This document shows, piece after piece, positions 23,851 to 37,693 of a DNA stretch of 64,000 nt. Made by a program: the position numbers and the translations under genes. Source of the stretch: Taenia hydatigena (taxonomy: Eukaryota; Platyhelminthes; Cestoda; Cyclophyllidea; Taeniidae); assembly GCA_036345935.2 (NCBI GenBank), contig JADWOT020000607.1, forward strand, positions 17,822 to 81,821, given 5' to 3'. The notes below the pieces were generated by a model. The model searched no databases. It was not told where the DNA came from and saw nothing but the letters and a program-made list of their open reading frames with translations. How positions within the stretch are numbered: the stretch's first letter is position 1; every line of letters starts with the position of its first letter.

Positions 23851-26800
23851 TACATTCACCATCCTTGGCTTGACTGCTCCAGTTGTTGCAACCGTGTTCA
23901 CTTGCGTGATAGCATGCTCTGTGTGAACTTCCTCTCAATTTCAATTTGTGCCTTCAATTAGCACAGCTAACTATCTCTCGTCAATCAATACGTGTCTTAA
24001 AGTATTTTCTTCGCTGCATACCACTTCTCGTTTATTCTTGCTGCATGAGTAAACAGTAGTGATGTTGTGTGACTGCTTCAAATTATGTGTCCCGATTAGA
24101 CACAATCATGATACGCACACACAGAGACATATTACATGCAAACGAAATGGCAACTCCCGAATCTTCGCAGCAAATGCGCCCTAGTAGGCAGGAATTTAAG
24201 CTAGTAAGTGAAATGGCTTCGACGGTAGGAGAGTTAGTTAGATAGGGAGTAGACTCACGTGTCGTGTCTTCGTTGGTCAATTGTTGTGAACCGACGAGCC
24301 ATTGGCTCCAGCCACCTGAGTGGCATTCACCACCCAACCAAACAAGTGGGCAGTTAAGTGCACAAAGATAATGGCTTCAACGTTCTAAACGCGTGAGTGA
24401 ACGCAACAGCAAGGAAAGGAAAGATTAAAGACTCACATTTGGTGATGGCGGCTTTGTAAATTTGCGTGGCCACTGTGGAAGAAAGGGAAGTGATGAAGTA
24501 GTAGAAATGCTAGCCGCGCAGTCCTAGGGCGTTCCGATACCGAATCCGATGTAAATATTCAAGTTGGATTTCGTTTGTTTACGGGTTTGCAGAGCACAAT
24601 TCCTGTGCGATGTGAAGACGCTTTCCTGATGACCACAACCGAAGATTAGAGCAGCCGCAATTGAATTAGCAATGGGAGAACAGCCTCTTCCATATGGGTT
24701 AGAATTGAAAATGTAAATGTCCTCATTGCAGAAGAGCGGGCACTATGAAGCGAAAATATGACTCGGGAAATACATGCACATAAATCTATCACCTCCTCAA
24801 GTCGAGAATTCACATAAACAGCAAAGCTTAAAATATCAACGCTCGGCATTGGCATGAGTGCATAGCTGAAATGATGAAGCACCAGCACTTACATTGGCAT
24901 GCTCTTTGGCACAGGCGCAACCACTTAGTCTCAACGACATTTTGAATTGACACATTGTGTGCCAGTTCTATACATTCCAGCCCATTAAGCGTGTACTTGG
25001 GTCAGCATCAGTTGGCCCGTTTGTCGACCTGAGGCAACAAACAATGCCAGTTTTCTTACAGTGGATACCACAGCAAAATGACTTCAAGATCAGTTCAGCT
25101 TACATTCACATACTTCCTTCATATGATCACTGGAAGTAGTAATTTATTGATGACGGGAGGAGGACACGGAGCGCTTTGTTACCAAATTAATGGCAGAGAG
25201 TGACGTGGGCTTAATTGCGCGAAAAATGGACAGTTAGTTGAGGATGGATGGAAGAGAAGGCCAGCACTAATTATGTTGCAAATGAAGAATATTGAAATTG
25301 GTGTAGCATCGCCCCCTTTCCCATGTGCATTTTGCATGCTGCGACTAGGAGAGCTTACGTGCACGAGTGATCTGCACCCCTTCCATCTCTCGCAGACTCA
25401 GTTGACAAACGCCAAACACCGTGAACAGATAATAACCGTAGAGTGATCCAAATGAAAGTCGGTTATTGGGTTGAGAAAAGTCATCAGGGGAATGAATTGG
25501 GCATTGGGTAATTCGCACGAGTAGTGATTGATCAGCCGTCAAGTTCACTACTCCTCTATTGCATTTCACCTGACTACCTACATCGGTGCTCTCAAACGTA
25601 ACTTGGGTTTGGTGTGTCATTTACGCACCTCATCTCCCTTATCAGCCCCGGTACACTCAACAACTGTGTCGTGTTTTCACCCTTCAACATCGACAGCGCA
25701 TCTCTCTCTCTAAACATTCCTCCCTTATTGTGCACCTACACTTCTGCTCCTGTTCATACCAGAAGATACTCTGTGTGGGAAGCACGTCAACTGCATCGAT
25801 GCCGCAAGCTCCAACCATCGCAGCATGATCTCACTCTTCCCCTCCCAACTCATTACCAGATAAACATGGAAAGGTGAGACGTAACAGTTGAGCACCACGA
25901 CAGCACCACTGCTGCACAGTAAATACTTGAAGCCCAACCATGAAGCCAAGCATAACACTGCAAAACCACCAACATGATACCTTCTATCCTCACGCAATCA
26001 AAACTCCCTGATTTCTTACTCACGTACCTGCGAACACACCAACTGATCTGTCCACTCCCCCCTCCCTATGCATAAACAGGCAGTGAATGTGATGGTGAAT
26101 TTTATTTAAGCAAAGTGAGATTTTCTGAACACACGGATGAGACAGCCCCAACAAATTCCACTTGCGCAAGCCCCACCAAATTATTACGAGCACTATTTGC
26201 ACAGCGAGAGTGAAACATCCTGTAGACGTCCAGAACCAACTAATATGACTTCGTGTTCTAGTGCGGCGCACGGCAATGAAGAATGCCAACCATTAAATCA
26301 ACACCACATTTGTTCATGCGGATAACACTAAAATAGGAACGGCAGCGAATACAACAACGGCAACACATCTATCGACACACACTTGCAGTCGACACTACTC
26401 ACCAAAACATTTAACTGACACACTATTATGCGCTTGTCACTTGTCCCCTTCGCACTTATTGCATTGATTCTGTAGCCACATCCCACAGCACTCACACCCA
26501 TGCGTGTGAGAGCACATCAATTCACTTCCCTTTCACTGGCTTCCATCACTCGTCGCGTCACTGGGGAATGAATGAAGAGGTAGACGTTGTGAGAATGTGG
26601 CCTGCCTGCATTGCTGTTCGCGACAACACAGAGATGGCTGCATTCCAACTCCGAGTTGGTGGGTGGAGGTGATGGGTGCTATCTGCAGTTCTGTTCGTCC
26701 ACGGACTAGCGTCGCATCGCATCCCATCTTGACTGCACACGCACAATCGGACCAACGCCACGACCACAGCACAGATCACATCACTGCACTGGCATCACCT

Positions 26801-28329
26801 CAGCCGCTGCCACCATACGACGCCTTGTGACCTCGAGTCCTCACACCACGTGGTATGAATCACAACATTTGTTTCTCCAAATTATATCATGCACGGCTAC
26901 GCAGACTGCAAGATCCACCACATGCAGATCGAAGTTGCGCCCTCAATATGATAATGCTATTGCTAATAATTGCTTCCCTGAATATTTATCCAAAGGGTCT
27001 AGCGTGCATAATTTATTTTCACTAGGTGGTAAGTAGTTGGTGGTTTGTAACAAGCTGTGCGTTTTCTACCTCGAATCCAGTTTAGGTAGATATCTTGAAA
27101 TTCAGAATTGAAGGATGGACCTGTTGGGTGCGATCTGCGCTGGTGTTCATTCATGGAGCTGAGCCTTACCACAGTTGTTTACTCTCAGGTCTACCTGAAC
27201 GCATTTCACACACACTGAACAGGCCATGCGCAGACCACCGACTACATGCGCATCCGAATGTACGGGTATGCAAACATCTTCAGCTCTCCATGTCGTCAAC
27301 CCAAGGGTCGGTTAAGTCAGTCTGAAATTGTGAGTCAACATGATGTTCTGATAGGGCGAGATGGGGAGTCCTGTGCCCAGGTCACGAGTGGTGGCCTCAC
27401 ACCACGTGATGTGTCACCATGATTTTCCTACCATTTCTGAGTTCCGGCTGTCCTCTGCTCTACGCCTTCAATTCACCTCATGGGGGTTACGAATCTCACT
27501 GTCCTGTGCCAGCTGACATTAAGCCCCGTATTGCGGCGGGGAGGAAGTGAGGTGGCGACAATAGTGGCGCTTCGCGGTAGTGTGTTCAATGCAGTAACTG
27601 GAGCTCTGCCGTCTGGTAGGATATGATCAGTGACTTGTGAAACCCAATCTCAAGCGTTGTGGTGGCTGTTTAGGGTGTGGGAGTGAAATAAGTGGGACCG
27701 TTTGATACTTGGTTATCGCATGGGAGCTATTCTAATTGGGCTGATTAGGCATACAAGCTTCAGTCTACGCGACTTAAGGTTTCTCAAACCTAGCGCCAAG
27801 AAATTTTGAAGGGGAGATGCAAATATTACAAGGCGAGAATCTGACTACTCGGATCGTAATGCCATCGCACGCTTGGCGCATCCACCCTTCTCCTTCGCAA
27901 TTCACGCTGCAATGGCTCGTTGGCGTTGTCAATCACAGTGCTAACTAAGGGTTGCCGCTCTTTATCAGCCTCCAATGAACGAACAGTTAAATGTGTCCAC
28001 CTCTTCGACATGTGGCACAGCCGCCTTTGATTTTGCGCATTCTCAGCTTAAACGGATGACAATATGGCGCACTTAGTTGCACTTCTACTTGGATGAGTCT
28101 TTTATCTACGCAGCAATGCTCCCATAACCATCCACAACTGAGTCACAATAGACTAGTCACTTTGGCATAAACCTGTATGCGTCCGTTGCGAGGCTAACGT
28201 AAAACTGCCTGCTAGGAGGGTGTTTGGAATTTGGGTAACGGGTAGACGAGTTGGCGCACAAATTATTGCCTAGCACTTTGGTTTACTTCAATTAGCTGCC
28301 TTTCTGTATAAAATGCTTCTGACAGTAGC
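23851..28329. other. Mostly single-copy stretch, no supported gene
   Basis: I see no counterpart of this 4.5-kb stretch elsewhere in the window. 25.5-26.8 kb is C-rich on the plus strand with many CACA and CAAC words. Open frames are short and overlap. The only domain-like sequence is at 24990-25136. This appears to be a boundary between two duplicated domains. Confidence 0.45.
24990..25136 (+). pseudogene. FnIII-like exon fragment
   Basis: After CAG acceptor-like sites the frame reads VGPFVDLRQQTMPVFLQWIP then ISSAYIHILPSYDHWK and stops at TAG. This matches the A to C strand pattern of the FnIII exon at 63360 onward (PFTVLLTWQPP then SSYIIEW). The C-terminal half (E-G strands) is missing. 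Identity is inferred from pattern only. Confidence 0.35.
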
Positions 28330-31300
28330 CAAATCGCGGTCAGGACTGCGTGGGTTTCTACTCCCATTCGCCGCATCCATTGTAGTAGTCTCGTCTTCGA
28401 TGGATAGATCTTTAGCTGAATTTACAGCCACATCCGTCTATCTATTCCCATCTGAGTATGAGCAAATAGGTGATATTTAATTCACGCCACAATGCTTTAA
28501 GCTTTCTGTTTACAATTTTAATGCAAGTAGACACCAGTCGACACAGAGGGTGACGGAAAACTAGGGCAGAGGAATCGTCAATTTATGGGAGGCGAAGCAA
28601 CTTCCGTAAATCAGTTCACCATGAGGGATGGGAAGGGCAATGCGTTTCATCAACGATATTTTAAGCTGAATCCACACCGACACAAACGCTACCGATAGCT
28701 TGACCACTTATGCAAAAATAAAGCGTATGACAATCACGAACGTTGTAGGATGAATGATATAGACAACGGCAACAGCGACAGCAATATCTAGGTTATTAGA
28801 AAAATATGCTCATAAATTTATCCCGACACGCAAAGAAAGAATTATCTGCTTGGTTTTAATTCAACGAGACGTGGAGTTGCTTGGTACATGCTAGTTCAAT
28901 TTACTATGGACACTCACATCCAGTGCTCTAAATTTGTGCAATTTGTTTGCATTTCTCGTCACCATCAGAATGGTAACTACAAATTATTCTTCCATATTGT
29001 TTGTTTAGACACCCACAAATTAGACTTTAAACAAGTATTGCAGTGGGATGTGCTGCAATGTAAAGCGTTTCAGTTTGTGTAGCGATTGTACTCAACCGTT
29101 CTCGGCTGAATTTCTGCCCACTGGCCTGCTTACACGGATGTTTGTCTGGCATCCTGACTATCCAGTCGGCTGACCGGATAATCGGCTGATCATCCGAACC
29201 CTGCCTTGCCGGTTAAGCTGTTGCTGCATGGATGTCCGTCTCACCGCCTGTTGGCTAAAACGACAAAAGTTATGAAAATTTGTTGATGAAATCAGGAGAG
29301 AGAGTGCAGTCTCGTGTTGATAGCAGTGGGTTATTTCCACATTTTAGATTTGCTACTCGCTTGAAGATGGTAGCATAATACACGTTTCACACGCGAATGA
29401 AACGCGAAATCAGGCAGCACAATAGAGAACTTGCAAGCAAGTAGGCAAGTTATCTTCTGTTCTTAAGATGTGGTGATAAAATGACACAACTGTGATAAGA
29501 TGTGTAAGATGTTTACTAAGAATTGTCCGAGATTAGTAAAGGACATGCGCATAATCGAAAACGATTGCTATAATCTTCAAGGGACAAATAAGTGAAGCAT
29601 GACTACATGCGTATTCATCGTAATCGTAATCGACATTGTGCGTTGCCCCTTAGTTTAAAGTCCTCGACTGCAGCGATCATTTGCTGCATCACGGATAGTG
29701 AGGGTCTGCACAACTCCTGAGAGTTGCGATGGGCCAATTTAGGGCACCACTTAATGTGGCCGCCCCGTATAACAAATTAACTCGCAAAATTTGCAATCAC
29801 TTAGTTGACTTACTAAGCGACATCCTTACTAATTGGGAGACATTATTTTGCGGAATATGCGGGTACTTGAGACGAGGCAGAATCTGACACGATAATACGT
29901 GCATCTTTCTAAATTTTGTGCCCATTAAATTTGAGCACAATTTTGGACAGTGCCAGTAAAATTCAGTGAAATCTGCTTCTGTCCGAGGGTGACGTGGCTG
30001 ATAATGAAACACATAAAACTGGCTTTGCTCCTTGCTACTTCCTATGACGTTTTCGAAGATGAAGTTGAGGTTTTATTGTGTAGGCTTTGTGGGTTATGCC
30101 CCGTTCCAGCTGACTTTTTGAATACAAAACGACCAGCCACTTGTGACAGTGATTAACGTGCTTCGATTATAGGAGATAGATAAGCTGTTATGCATGATCA
30201 CAGTTGTCGCAGTCGCTAACGCTGATCATTCTACTCCCCACTTCACATGTAATCCACAAACACCGTCAACATCGGGTATTCGTTATCATGTTCCTTATCG
30301 AAACTTGTGATAAATACTTGGTCGAAGATTAATCCACCTGAAGCTGCATTTGAGCATGTGAGCTGCAAAATGGAAAAATGTGGCTCGCTCAGCAATGCTC
30401 ATCAACAGGGGTATGTAAGTACCTGGTCTCACAGGGCGTAAGGCTCACTGCAGACATAGCTGGAATTGGCTTCCAACTTTGTTAAGAAGAGCGAACAGTG
30501 GTTTCTTGCTACACAGGTTAATTACACTGGAGTCTCGTCTGCCTGAGTTAAACACGGCGGTAAATAATTGGCATCAAGATAGGCTCGGTTGAACTAGAAG
30601 CTAAGCAGACGAATCCAATTTCCCGTTGCGAAATAAATTGATGCACAACATTCTGAATAGCTCGGATCATAACAAAATCAGGCATGCCTTTTCTGGTGGT
30701 GTGGACTGCTCTGAAATTCCCCATTGACCAAACACTTTTCAGCTCCAGTCGACAATGCGTCAAACGGTGGTGTTGGATACAAGCACCGCCTGAATTAAAC
30801 ATGTTTAGCAAAGCTTCTTTCGCTAACCGTTTAGTTTTGCACCGATAAATCGCCACTCTTAATGGTCCGTCCGAAAATCCAACAGCTCATAGCTCCACAA
30901 CTGTAAACTTTGTCCGTCCTTAGTGGGAGTCATGTTTTCGTTCTACCATCGTGGAAGTAATACACTGACAAAAGTGTGGCCAATGGTCTAATCACGATCG
31001 AAAACAGGAGAGCTGTGAAAGGGTGGTGATGAGGAAGGAAGAACCGTATTTATTACCACTGGGGCTTCTCTCTAGCATTCATTTGTCGACTTTGATTGTA
31101 GCTTTTCACGTCTCATTCGTGGTAAATGCGACGTTAATTTCTTTTAAATGGAGACCTAAAGTGCAAATCAGAAAATGGTACTTGTGTCTTGCCTCTATTG
31201 CAAGGTAAACTAAATAGAATATCACACGGAAAATTTTGAACATTAAACTGACGAAGGCAAGGTGCTTAGTAAGGTAGATTGCTGTTTGGATCAGATTCTT

Positions 31301-32565
31301 TCGAGTTGGGTGTTTGGTGGTTAGCTGCGCAATGTTGTGTCAAATTTACCTATTCTATTTCGTTAAAAGCACTTGTTTTGAAAGCACTTGAGCTTGTTTG
31401 CACCCACATGGCTTGATTTTCTAGAGAAGAGGTCAAGTTAGACATTCCGTACTGCATGCATCGTGGCAGGCAATTTGTAGAGGAGATTCTGCGATAAGTG
31501 CAGCTATTGTGCGATGTCTAATTCCATGGAAGTGTGAACCTTTCCTCTGACACCCACCTACTGGTCCTCACTACCAATCGGCACACCTGCATAAGCCCTT
31601 TAGCTGAAGTAGGTAGCAATGGATAATTTGGATAACATTAAGTCCACCTCATCTCTAGCGTCAGATCGTTTGAGCATAGCAGCACGCTTAGTGATTATGC
31701 GGCGGATCACATGCCAATGTCCCTCATTGCGACATCACCTCATCACTTCTCATGCCTTCAATCCTCAGTTGAGGCTTAGGTTTTAATGAATCTCTCTACA
31801 ACAGAGGATTTCTGGCATGCGAATGGTCCATTGACTTTATCTACAACTTCCTGCTCTCATTTCGCGCACTGGCTTGCGAAGCAGGCAATAAATCATCTCA
31901 CTTAAGTGCAATAAATGAAATCAGGCAATCAAATTACGATGGCCGGTACTCTCACACAGGTAGAAATGCTGGCGTATTGCTTACTTTCACCATCCGAATT
32001 GGGGTTCCGCACAGAGCTCAGTCTGTATATCGTTAGTATAATGTATCTTAATAAATTATTCGAGGTTCCATAGCAAGCTACTAACTGACCGCATGGCAAA
32101 TCAGATCCACTTGATGTTTAAGCAGTTTTGTCTGAACTTCTTCTTACATTATTTTGTGGACAAATGATAAGAAACGTGCAGACGAGATTGGCGACGCTGC
32201 CTACCCTCAGCTTTAAAGGAGAGTAAGCCTTACTGCACAGTTTATTTTTGAATGATTTTGGCTCAATTTGGTCCTCTTGTTGGATATCGCACATGAGTGT
32301 AGTATGACCTAAAAGTCATGCGAAAAATGTGATAGACTTAGATGGTAATTTTGCTAAGAGTCGTAAGCGGTGGTAAGTGTAGCTCTTGCATTGCATGAAA
32401 ATCAGGAGAGGTTAAAACAGGCTTTTAAAGCCAGTTTAAAACACTCCTCACTCACTCTGAGGAGGTGAGAAGTAAAATCATACATTACTTTATAAACTCA
32501 CACTTAAAACCAAAAAAACACTGGCAAATTTTGGACCGTCAGTTTGAAAAGAGTGTGCAAGCGAA
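28330..32565 (+). repeat. A block, copy 3 (longest, forward)
   Basis: Inverted counterpart of 44440-48484 along nearly its whole length, including a 5' extension (28.33-28.8 kb) not found in copy 1. Inside it, 30354-30489 is identical to 7337-7472 although flanks differ by about one base in ten. It has lost about 230 bp near 31.4 kb relative to copy 1. No intact gene recognised. Confidence 0.75.
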
Positions 32566-35440
32566 CGCATTGAGACACGTGGATTCCAAGCTCTATGGGG
32601 CAGAAACTGGTAAAGAAAAGGTGTTTCTCAAATATTAGTGACTAGTTTCGAAGCCTGTAGTAATGATGCAGATTCTGTGGAATTCTGATGACAACGAAGT
32701 TTAAACTTACTTGCCACTGCACGGTACTTAAGGCTTGGAAAGATGTGGGTTGATTAGCATGGATGGTTATAAGAAGTGTGGAGACCTCAGGCCTCAACGA
32801 CACATCAGCAAACATTGTTCAACGTGGCAGCATGCATAGCAGAGCCTGTAGTTGTAATCAGGCTCATTCGTTCGTTCCAGACTGAGTACAGTATTTACAA
32901 ACTCGTACACACTTGGGGCATGCTCTTTCAATTTACCGTAGTGTGCTTACTCTTGTACTGACGTTAAATGTGCATCTACGTGCCTCGAGTAAATGGAGTT
33001 GCATGACTAATGATAGTTCAAGTCAACTGCTTCGAATAACACTTCGGAAGTGTTTGATTCTAGGGCAGTTAACTAACTAGTTGAGCATCTAATCTACAGT
33101 GAATCAGAGATGATTCACTTTGCCAAGCGACACTGCTTTGTGGCTTCGAACGAAACGACATGGGCAAATCGCTTCATTGAGGGCAATCACAGGCATGCTT
33201 ATAAGTAAATAAACGGCAATAAAATCCACATTTGACTAGGCGTCGATGAAAGAGAGGCGGAGTTATTTGCTCAAACAAGCATCACAATAAGTGCTGTAAG
33301 TGGAGCTGATCGGTTTTGACGAAGGATGAAAAGTAATTTCGCCTCTTTTCCCGGATTGGTTGACAGTTAGTGGCACTACAAAACGTCTGTGAGTCTTGAG
33401 TGCGTGCGTGGGTGACTACATGGCAGCAGAGTAGCCAATAAGAGGTGGTGGATTCAGAGAACGCTTTACAGCCTCACGCATTTGGTTGGCCTTGACCCTG
33501 CATTGATCACTAACACACTCAGCACACGTCACTATGTGATGCCAACCAATCAGGAGGGATTGTGCAAGATGCTAAGCTCCAGAGCTTTCTGGAATGCTGC
33601 TACGAGGCTGAAATTTTCTTTGAAGTGAAATAGAGTAAGACGTTTTAGGGTAGCAGGCATTTTGGAACTGTTCCAGACCATCATGCATGTCCAGACTTTA
33701 GCACTTGAGACTCAACAAGTAGCATCCGTTGATCAAGGCTAGACGATGGTGCACAAGTTCAATTCGCCTTTCTCATATGTCCACCTGTTTGCTTCCATAT
33801 TACCGTTCCCCACTGGTCCAGGGAAGACCAGGTCACCAACTTTTCGCCATGATACATGTTCCGTAACAGCTTGAATTCTACACTATACAGATTATCATTA
33901 TTCTACGAGCTCCTGAAGCCATGCCCCCATAATGAGGCAGTACGAAAATAGAGTTGATTAGTTACACTTTTAAATACGTTACTGTTGCTGGATGGTAAAA
34001 TGACGTCCCAGAGTAAAAACACAGACGCGAGCAAATGGCACTCCAGGTCCTCATTTCTAAGGTACGTGTGGGAAAATGATTTAGTGAGGAAAGCAAAATG
34101 CAAGTGTTCGATTGAGATTGGAGTAAAGGAATACGAACCATCATCTAGTCCCAAAGTATGGATGCCACGTGGTGAATCTCAAGTCGCACATTCTGGTCAT
34201 GCTTGATGGCATAGTAAAATTTTGAAGTGTCTGCATTCTCGCAAAGAACTGATTTATTTCACTTTCAATAAGTTTCCATCGTTGTGGCGGCGTCGCAGTA
34301 GACCCTGGTGTCTGGCACCCTTGTACAGCACTCCTGATTGGTTGGCATCACATAGAGATGTGTGTTGTATGTGTTAGTAATCAACGTGGGGTCAGAGTCA
34401 ACCAAGTGCTCTGTCTTTGCCACCTCGCATTAGCCACTCTGCTGCTACGCGCGCACACACCCCACTTTCACGCACACGTTCCTTCGTCTCCGTAACTCAA
34501 GCAAGGTGGTTTTGTGGTATCTCTTTCTGCTAATCAATGTGGTGAAGGTCCTTCATCAAACTCGCTTGCCAGCCTTGCCATTCTACAACAATTTTAATGC
34601 TTACAACAATGCTTGCCTGACTAGTTTAGCTGGATGTTTAGACTAGTAGGAGTTAAGTAAATGTAGAGAGCATCAACTCTTTTTCAGCAATCAGGTACAT
34701 GCCTAATTTTGCTGGAAAATGAATGTGCCAAAGCAAAAATAGAGGAGCATGAGTAGAAATGGCACAACAATTTGGAAATATTGCACCTCGTAGGAATCGA
34801 AAGGATAGGCTTAAGCACAAGCACTAGCTCTACCGTGAATTGTGCCACCTTGGATAATGTCTACAGCCATTTAAACAGATGGCTTTTGAGGTTAGGGATC
34901 GAAATCCTTACATATATGACGAATGTTCGCGTGCTGTTGAAGGTGACACGTCAAAAGTATAATGGTGTGGCACTCGAACAAATTACATCCAGCGTAAGCA
35001 CATGCAGCGTCCTCTTGACCAGCGAGATATTTGCTTCATTATCTTGTGCATGCAAACTTAGTTCAAATTTCTTTCGGTGGGCATTTATGCAAACGCATAT
35101 TCATCCATTCCAATTCTTCCTGCATGCACATCATCAGAAGTCTATGCCCTGACTAAATTGAAGAGATTCACCCACCACCTTGCTTTTAATGGGACCCATG
35201 CAACGTCTAGCGATGCGTATTCCTCCTGTACTCAATGGGTGCGTTTATTTATTCAGCATGGGTAGATTGCAAACCAAGATTTCTAACCTTAAAATAAAGG
35301 CATTTATACTCCGTTTCTTTGCAGAGCATCTAATGCAAGTGAAGCTTGTGGCAACTCTGCTGTTTCATGGCGCTACTGAGAAGGCAGGTGTGCGTTCAGC
35401 TGTACCGATTACGAAGGATGGACTGTGAAGCAGCAGCTCA
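32566..35440 (-). repeat. C fragment and B block, inverted copy
   Basis: A short piece (about 32570-32700) is the inverted end of the C block (compare 44.35-44.43 and 56.4-56.5 kb); most of C is deleted here. The rest, to about 35.3 kb, is the reverse complement of 52.5-54.83 kb (paired sums about 87.6 kb). A 126-codon frame at 34772-35152 (+) lies over sequence that in other copies has no such frame, so I do not call it a gene. Confidence 0.65.
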
Positions 35441-35482
35441 AAATTCCTGCAAGGTGCATTATATTGCATACTTTACAAGTCG

Positions 35483-35554
35483 TCTGATGTACACTTAGTG
35501 AAAGTGGTCTGATATACACTTAGTGAAAGTGGTCTGATATACACTTAGTGAAAG
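35483..35554. repeat. Tandem repeat, 25-bp unit, about 2.9 copies
   Basis: Unit TCTGATRTACACTTAGTGAA plus AGTGG. The first copy has one base different; the second and third are identical over their shared length. Not seen elsewhere in the window. Confidence 0.95.
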
Positions 35555-36500
35555 GGTAACCAAAATGCAATCACAGTAAACTCTGCAACAGCAGTATAGC
35601 GAATTGTTGTCGTTGATTTCTGCGGTGGCATGGTCAAGCTTTATAGGCCTCAGTGACTTTCTCAAATTCATTAACTATATTTGCATCTTCTTTAGTGATT
35701 AGGTTTCCGCATGCATTAATAACGCATTAAATTGTATTTTGAGGAGAAGTTATGGACTATCTGAGGGATAATGGAATCGAAATCACAGTTGTTCTCCCCA
35801 TGGACATGCAGTGCTCGCCAATTTCCTGTGGATTAGATCGAGAGACAATCATGTTTTGGTCAATTTATTAAAAGAAGCGATGCGGACATTTTTTGTTAGG
35901 AAACCAAAATAAGCATAGAGAACTTCATGTCGGTGCAGCAAATTGCTCCGCTTCTAATAGACCTTAGACATTGGCATGACAATTGTGTTTAGATGGACCC
36001 ATCTACTAATTCCCCTAGTGTAAGTGAACTCCAAGCTTCACTCGTCGTGCACTACGGCCATGCATCCAGATTGGATACGGCGCTTGCCAATTCAGCAGGA
36101 CAGATCCTTCAATTCGACTATAAACCACATTCGCAGGACGAATATGGAACGCTAAAGATGTGACAGTGTGAAGCATAAGGGATTTACTCTACTTCACCTC
36201 TCATTGTGATCTATATTAGAATCAATGCAAGAGGGAAACTCATAAAAGAATGGAGAAGGAAGGGCAATGTGGTTGTGATTTTTTATCAACAACGATATGG
36301 AATGACATGGTGATGGCAAACAAGCACGATCGAATGGCACCGGTGCATTCGCTGCATCGAAAGAACCTATGGGGAAAAGGCAAGACTTGATGAGTGCAAG
36401 TTATGGGTCGCGAGTATGTATATAGCTGCAACTGATGCTAATTCTCACTGACTTACGACAGAGCTCAGGCAAGCACCGCAGCCATGTAGACTAATAGGAG
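35555..36500. other. 3' flank of the minus-strand EG95-like gene
   Basis: 36.0-36.5 kb is about 85% like the 3' flank of the inverted paralogue (52.07-52.5 kb). 35.55-36.0 kb shows nothing recognisable. A minus-strand AATAAA exists at about 35863-35868, but it is more than 600 bp past the stop, so its use is uncertain. Confidence 0.4.
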
Positions 36501-37646
36501 TTAAGAGATTGCGGAGGTTGAGGCAGATCCACTGGTTGTGGCGACACTTTCTTCCACTCCTATGTAAGTAGACACATAATTCCTCGGTGTGGAGGTGTGC
36601 ATTGTTTGCTCAATTTCTGCCTCAACACTGGGTAGTGTTTCGATTTCATCGAAGCAATGCTTAACACTTCTGCCATCCTTAATTGCCTCAACAGTCACCT
36701 CGTATGTCCAATTGGCTTCCAACCTGATCGGAGTTACTTCTCCAAGTAAATAATCTACGGTCTCATTTTTGATTGAGGCGCCGTCAGGTGACGCAGTAAT
36801 TTTAATTTGGTCGGCAAAGTGTTCACCCAAATCTTGGACATTACAACGTAGGGTGATTTTGTGGGCTCCTACGTGACTCCACGTGAAGTTATTTGGAAGC
36901 CGGAAAAACGGTATCACTTCCGCATCCATAAAACAAGAAACGCTGTTTTTGGTACAGTTGTTTCGGGCGTTTTAGTGCAATGAGGAAGGAGACTGCAAAA
37001 CATTTTCAGATACCAAACTGACGGTAATGGTAGTAGTGAGCAGGTAAAATTTAGCTCATTTGCCTTTTACGTGAGGCAATTAACGTGAACGTTCCAGTGC
37101 GGACAAGCGTCAGTGAGTGTTAGCTTCCGGCATGAGTGTGTGTTGCAATGGGAGGCTCAAGTAAAGGCGGATGTCTCATGCGACTCGGCCCAATGATTGG
37201 TATTTGCAGTCCACCTACCCACACACTTTTGCACAATACGCTAAAGAATGAAATGGAATGCAATACAGGTATACCTGTGGCTTTATTCCCTCCTCATGTG
37301 AAGAGACATGTCACCCTCCGATATGATATCGCGCATCATGTTCTCACTTGCTAGCTTGGCAGTGGTTAGTGCTTGGCATGAATATCTGGCAGATTACAAT
37401 ACTGCTACCATCTGTCATTGCATTCACAAACACCTTTGTGATGTGGACACACAGAGGTCTGTAAATATGATGGAACATAGGGAACTCTAAATCTGCTGAA
37501 TACAGGCGAATGGAATGAAACATCCCATGTGAATACGCGGAGCCTGATTAGAGTTAAGTAGTAAAAAGCATCTTACCGTCCACTGCTCTGTTGACAATTG
37601 CTAGAAGAGTGATGGAGAACAGGAGGAGACTGCATTGAGTGGACAT
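36501..37646 (-). CDS. EG95/TSOL18-like secreted FnIII antigen, two exons, truncated tail
   Basis: Exon 1 (37646-37577) encodes a secretory leader (MSTQCSLLLFSITLLAIVNR) and ends in phase 1 at GTAAGA. After a 660-bp intron, exon 2 (36916-36501, acceptor GGAAG, AG at 36918-36917) restores the frame, giving 161 residues. Residues about 27-115 form one FnIII domain, with TLRCNVQDLG, a Trp at 36, and NWTYEVTVEAIKDG; TVEAIK followed by IETLP matches the family core. Three N-glycosylation sequons (N33, N74, N92) are visible. The Ser/Thr-rich end TTSGSASTSAIS is the family's C-terminal signature, but TAA follows at once, so the short hydrophobic tail kept by the paralogue (WPALVYMAVVLA) is lost. The product may be secreted rather than membrane-bound. 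The in-frame linker (about 120-145) might instead be a small intron. Family role (oncosphere surface/secreted, target of protective antibody) is known, not shown here. Confidence 0.72.
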
Positions 37647-37685
37647 CTTCGGCGCGAGAAGGTGTAGCTGTCACAACTCAGGGCG

Positions 37686-37693
37686 TATTTATA
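37686..37693 (-). promoter_or_regulatory. TATA box of the minus-strand EG95-like gene
   Basis: TATAAATA on the minus strand, 40 bp upstream of the ATG, in the same place as in the inverted paralogue. Implies a very short 5' untranslated region. Confidence 0.65.

Noticed and set aside
34772..35152. 126-codon plus-strand frame as a gene
   Set aside because: It lies over inverted B-block sequence that has no such frame in the other copies; no splice or promoter signals.
37136..37354. 72-codon frame identical in both EG95-like arms (also 51180-51398)
   Set aside because: It lies antisense within the intron, where the two copies are nearly identical at DNA level, so identity reflects recent conversion, not coding constraint.
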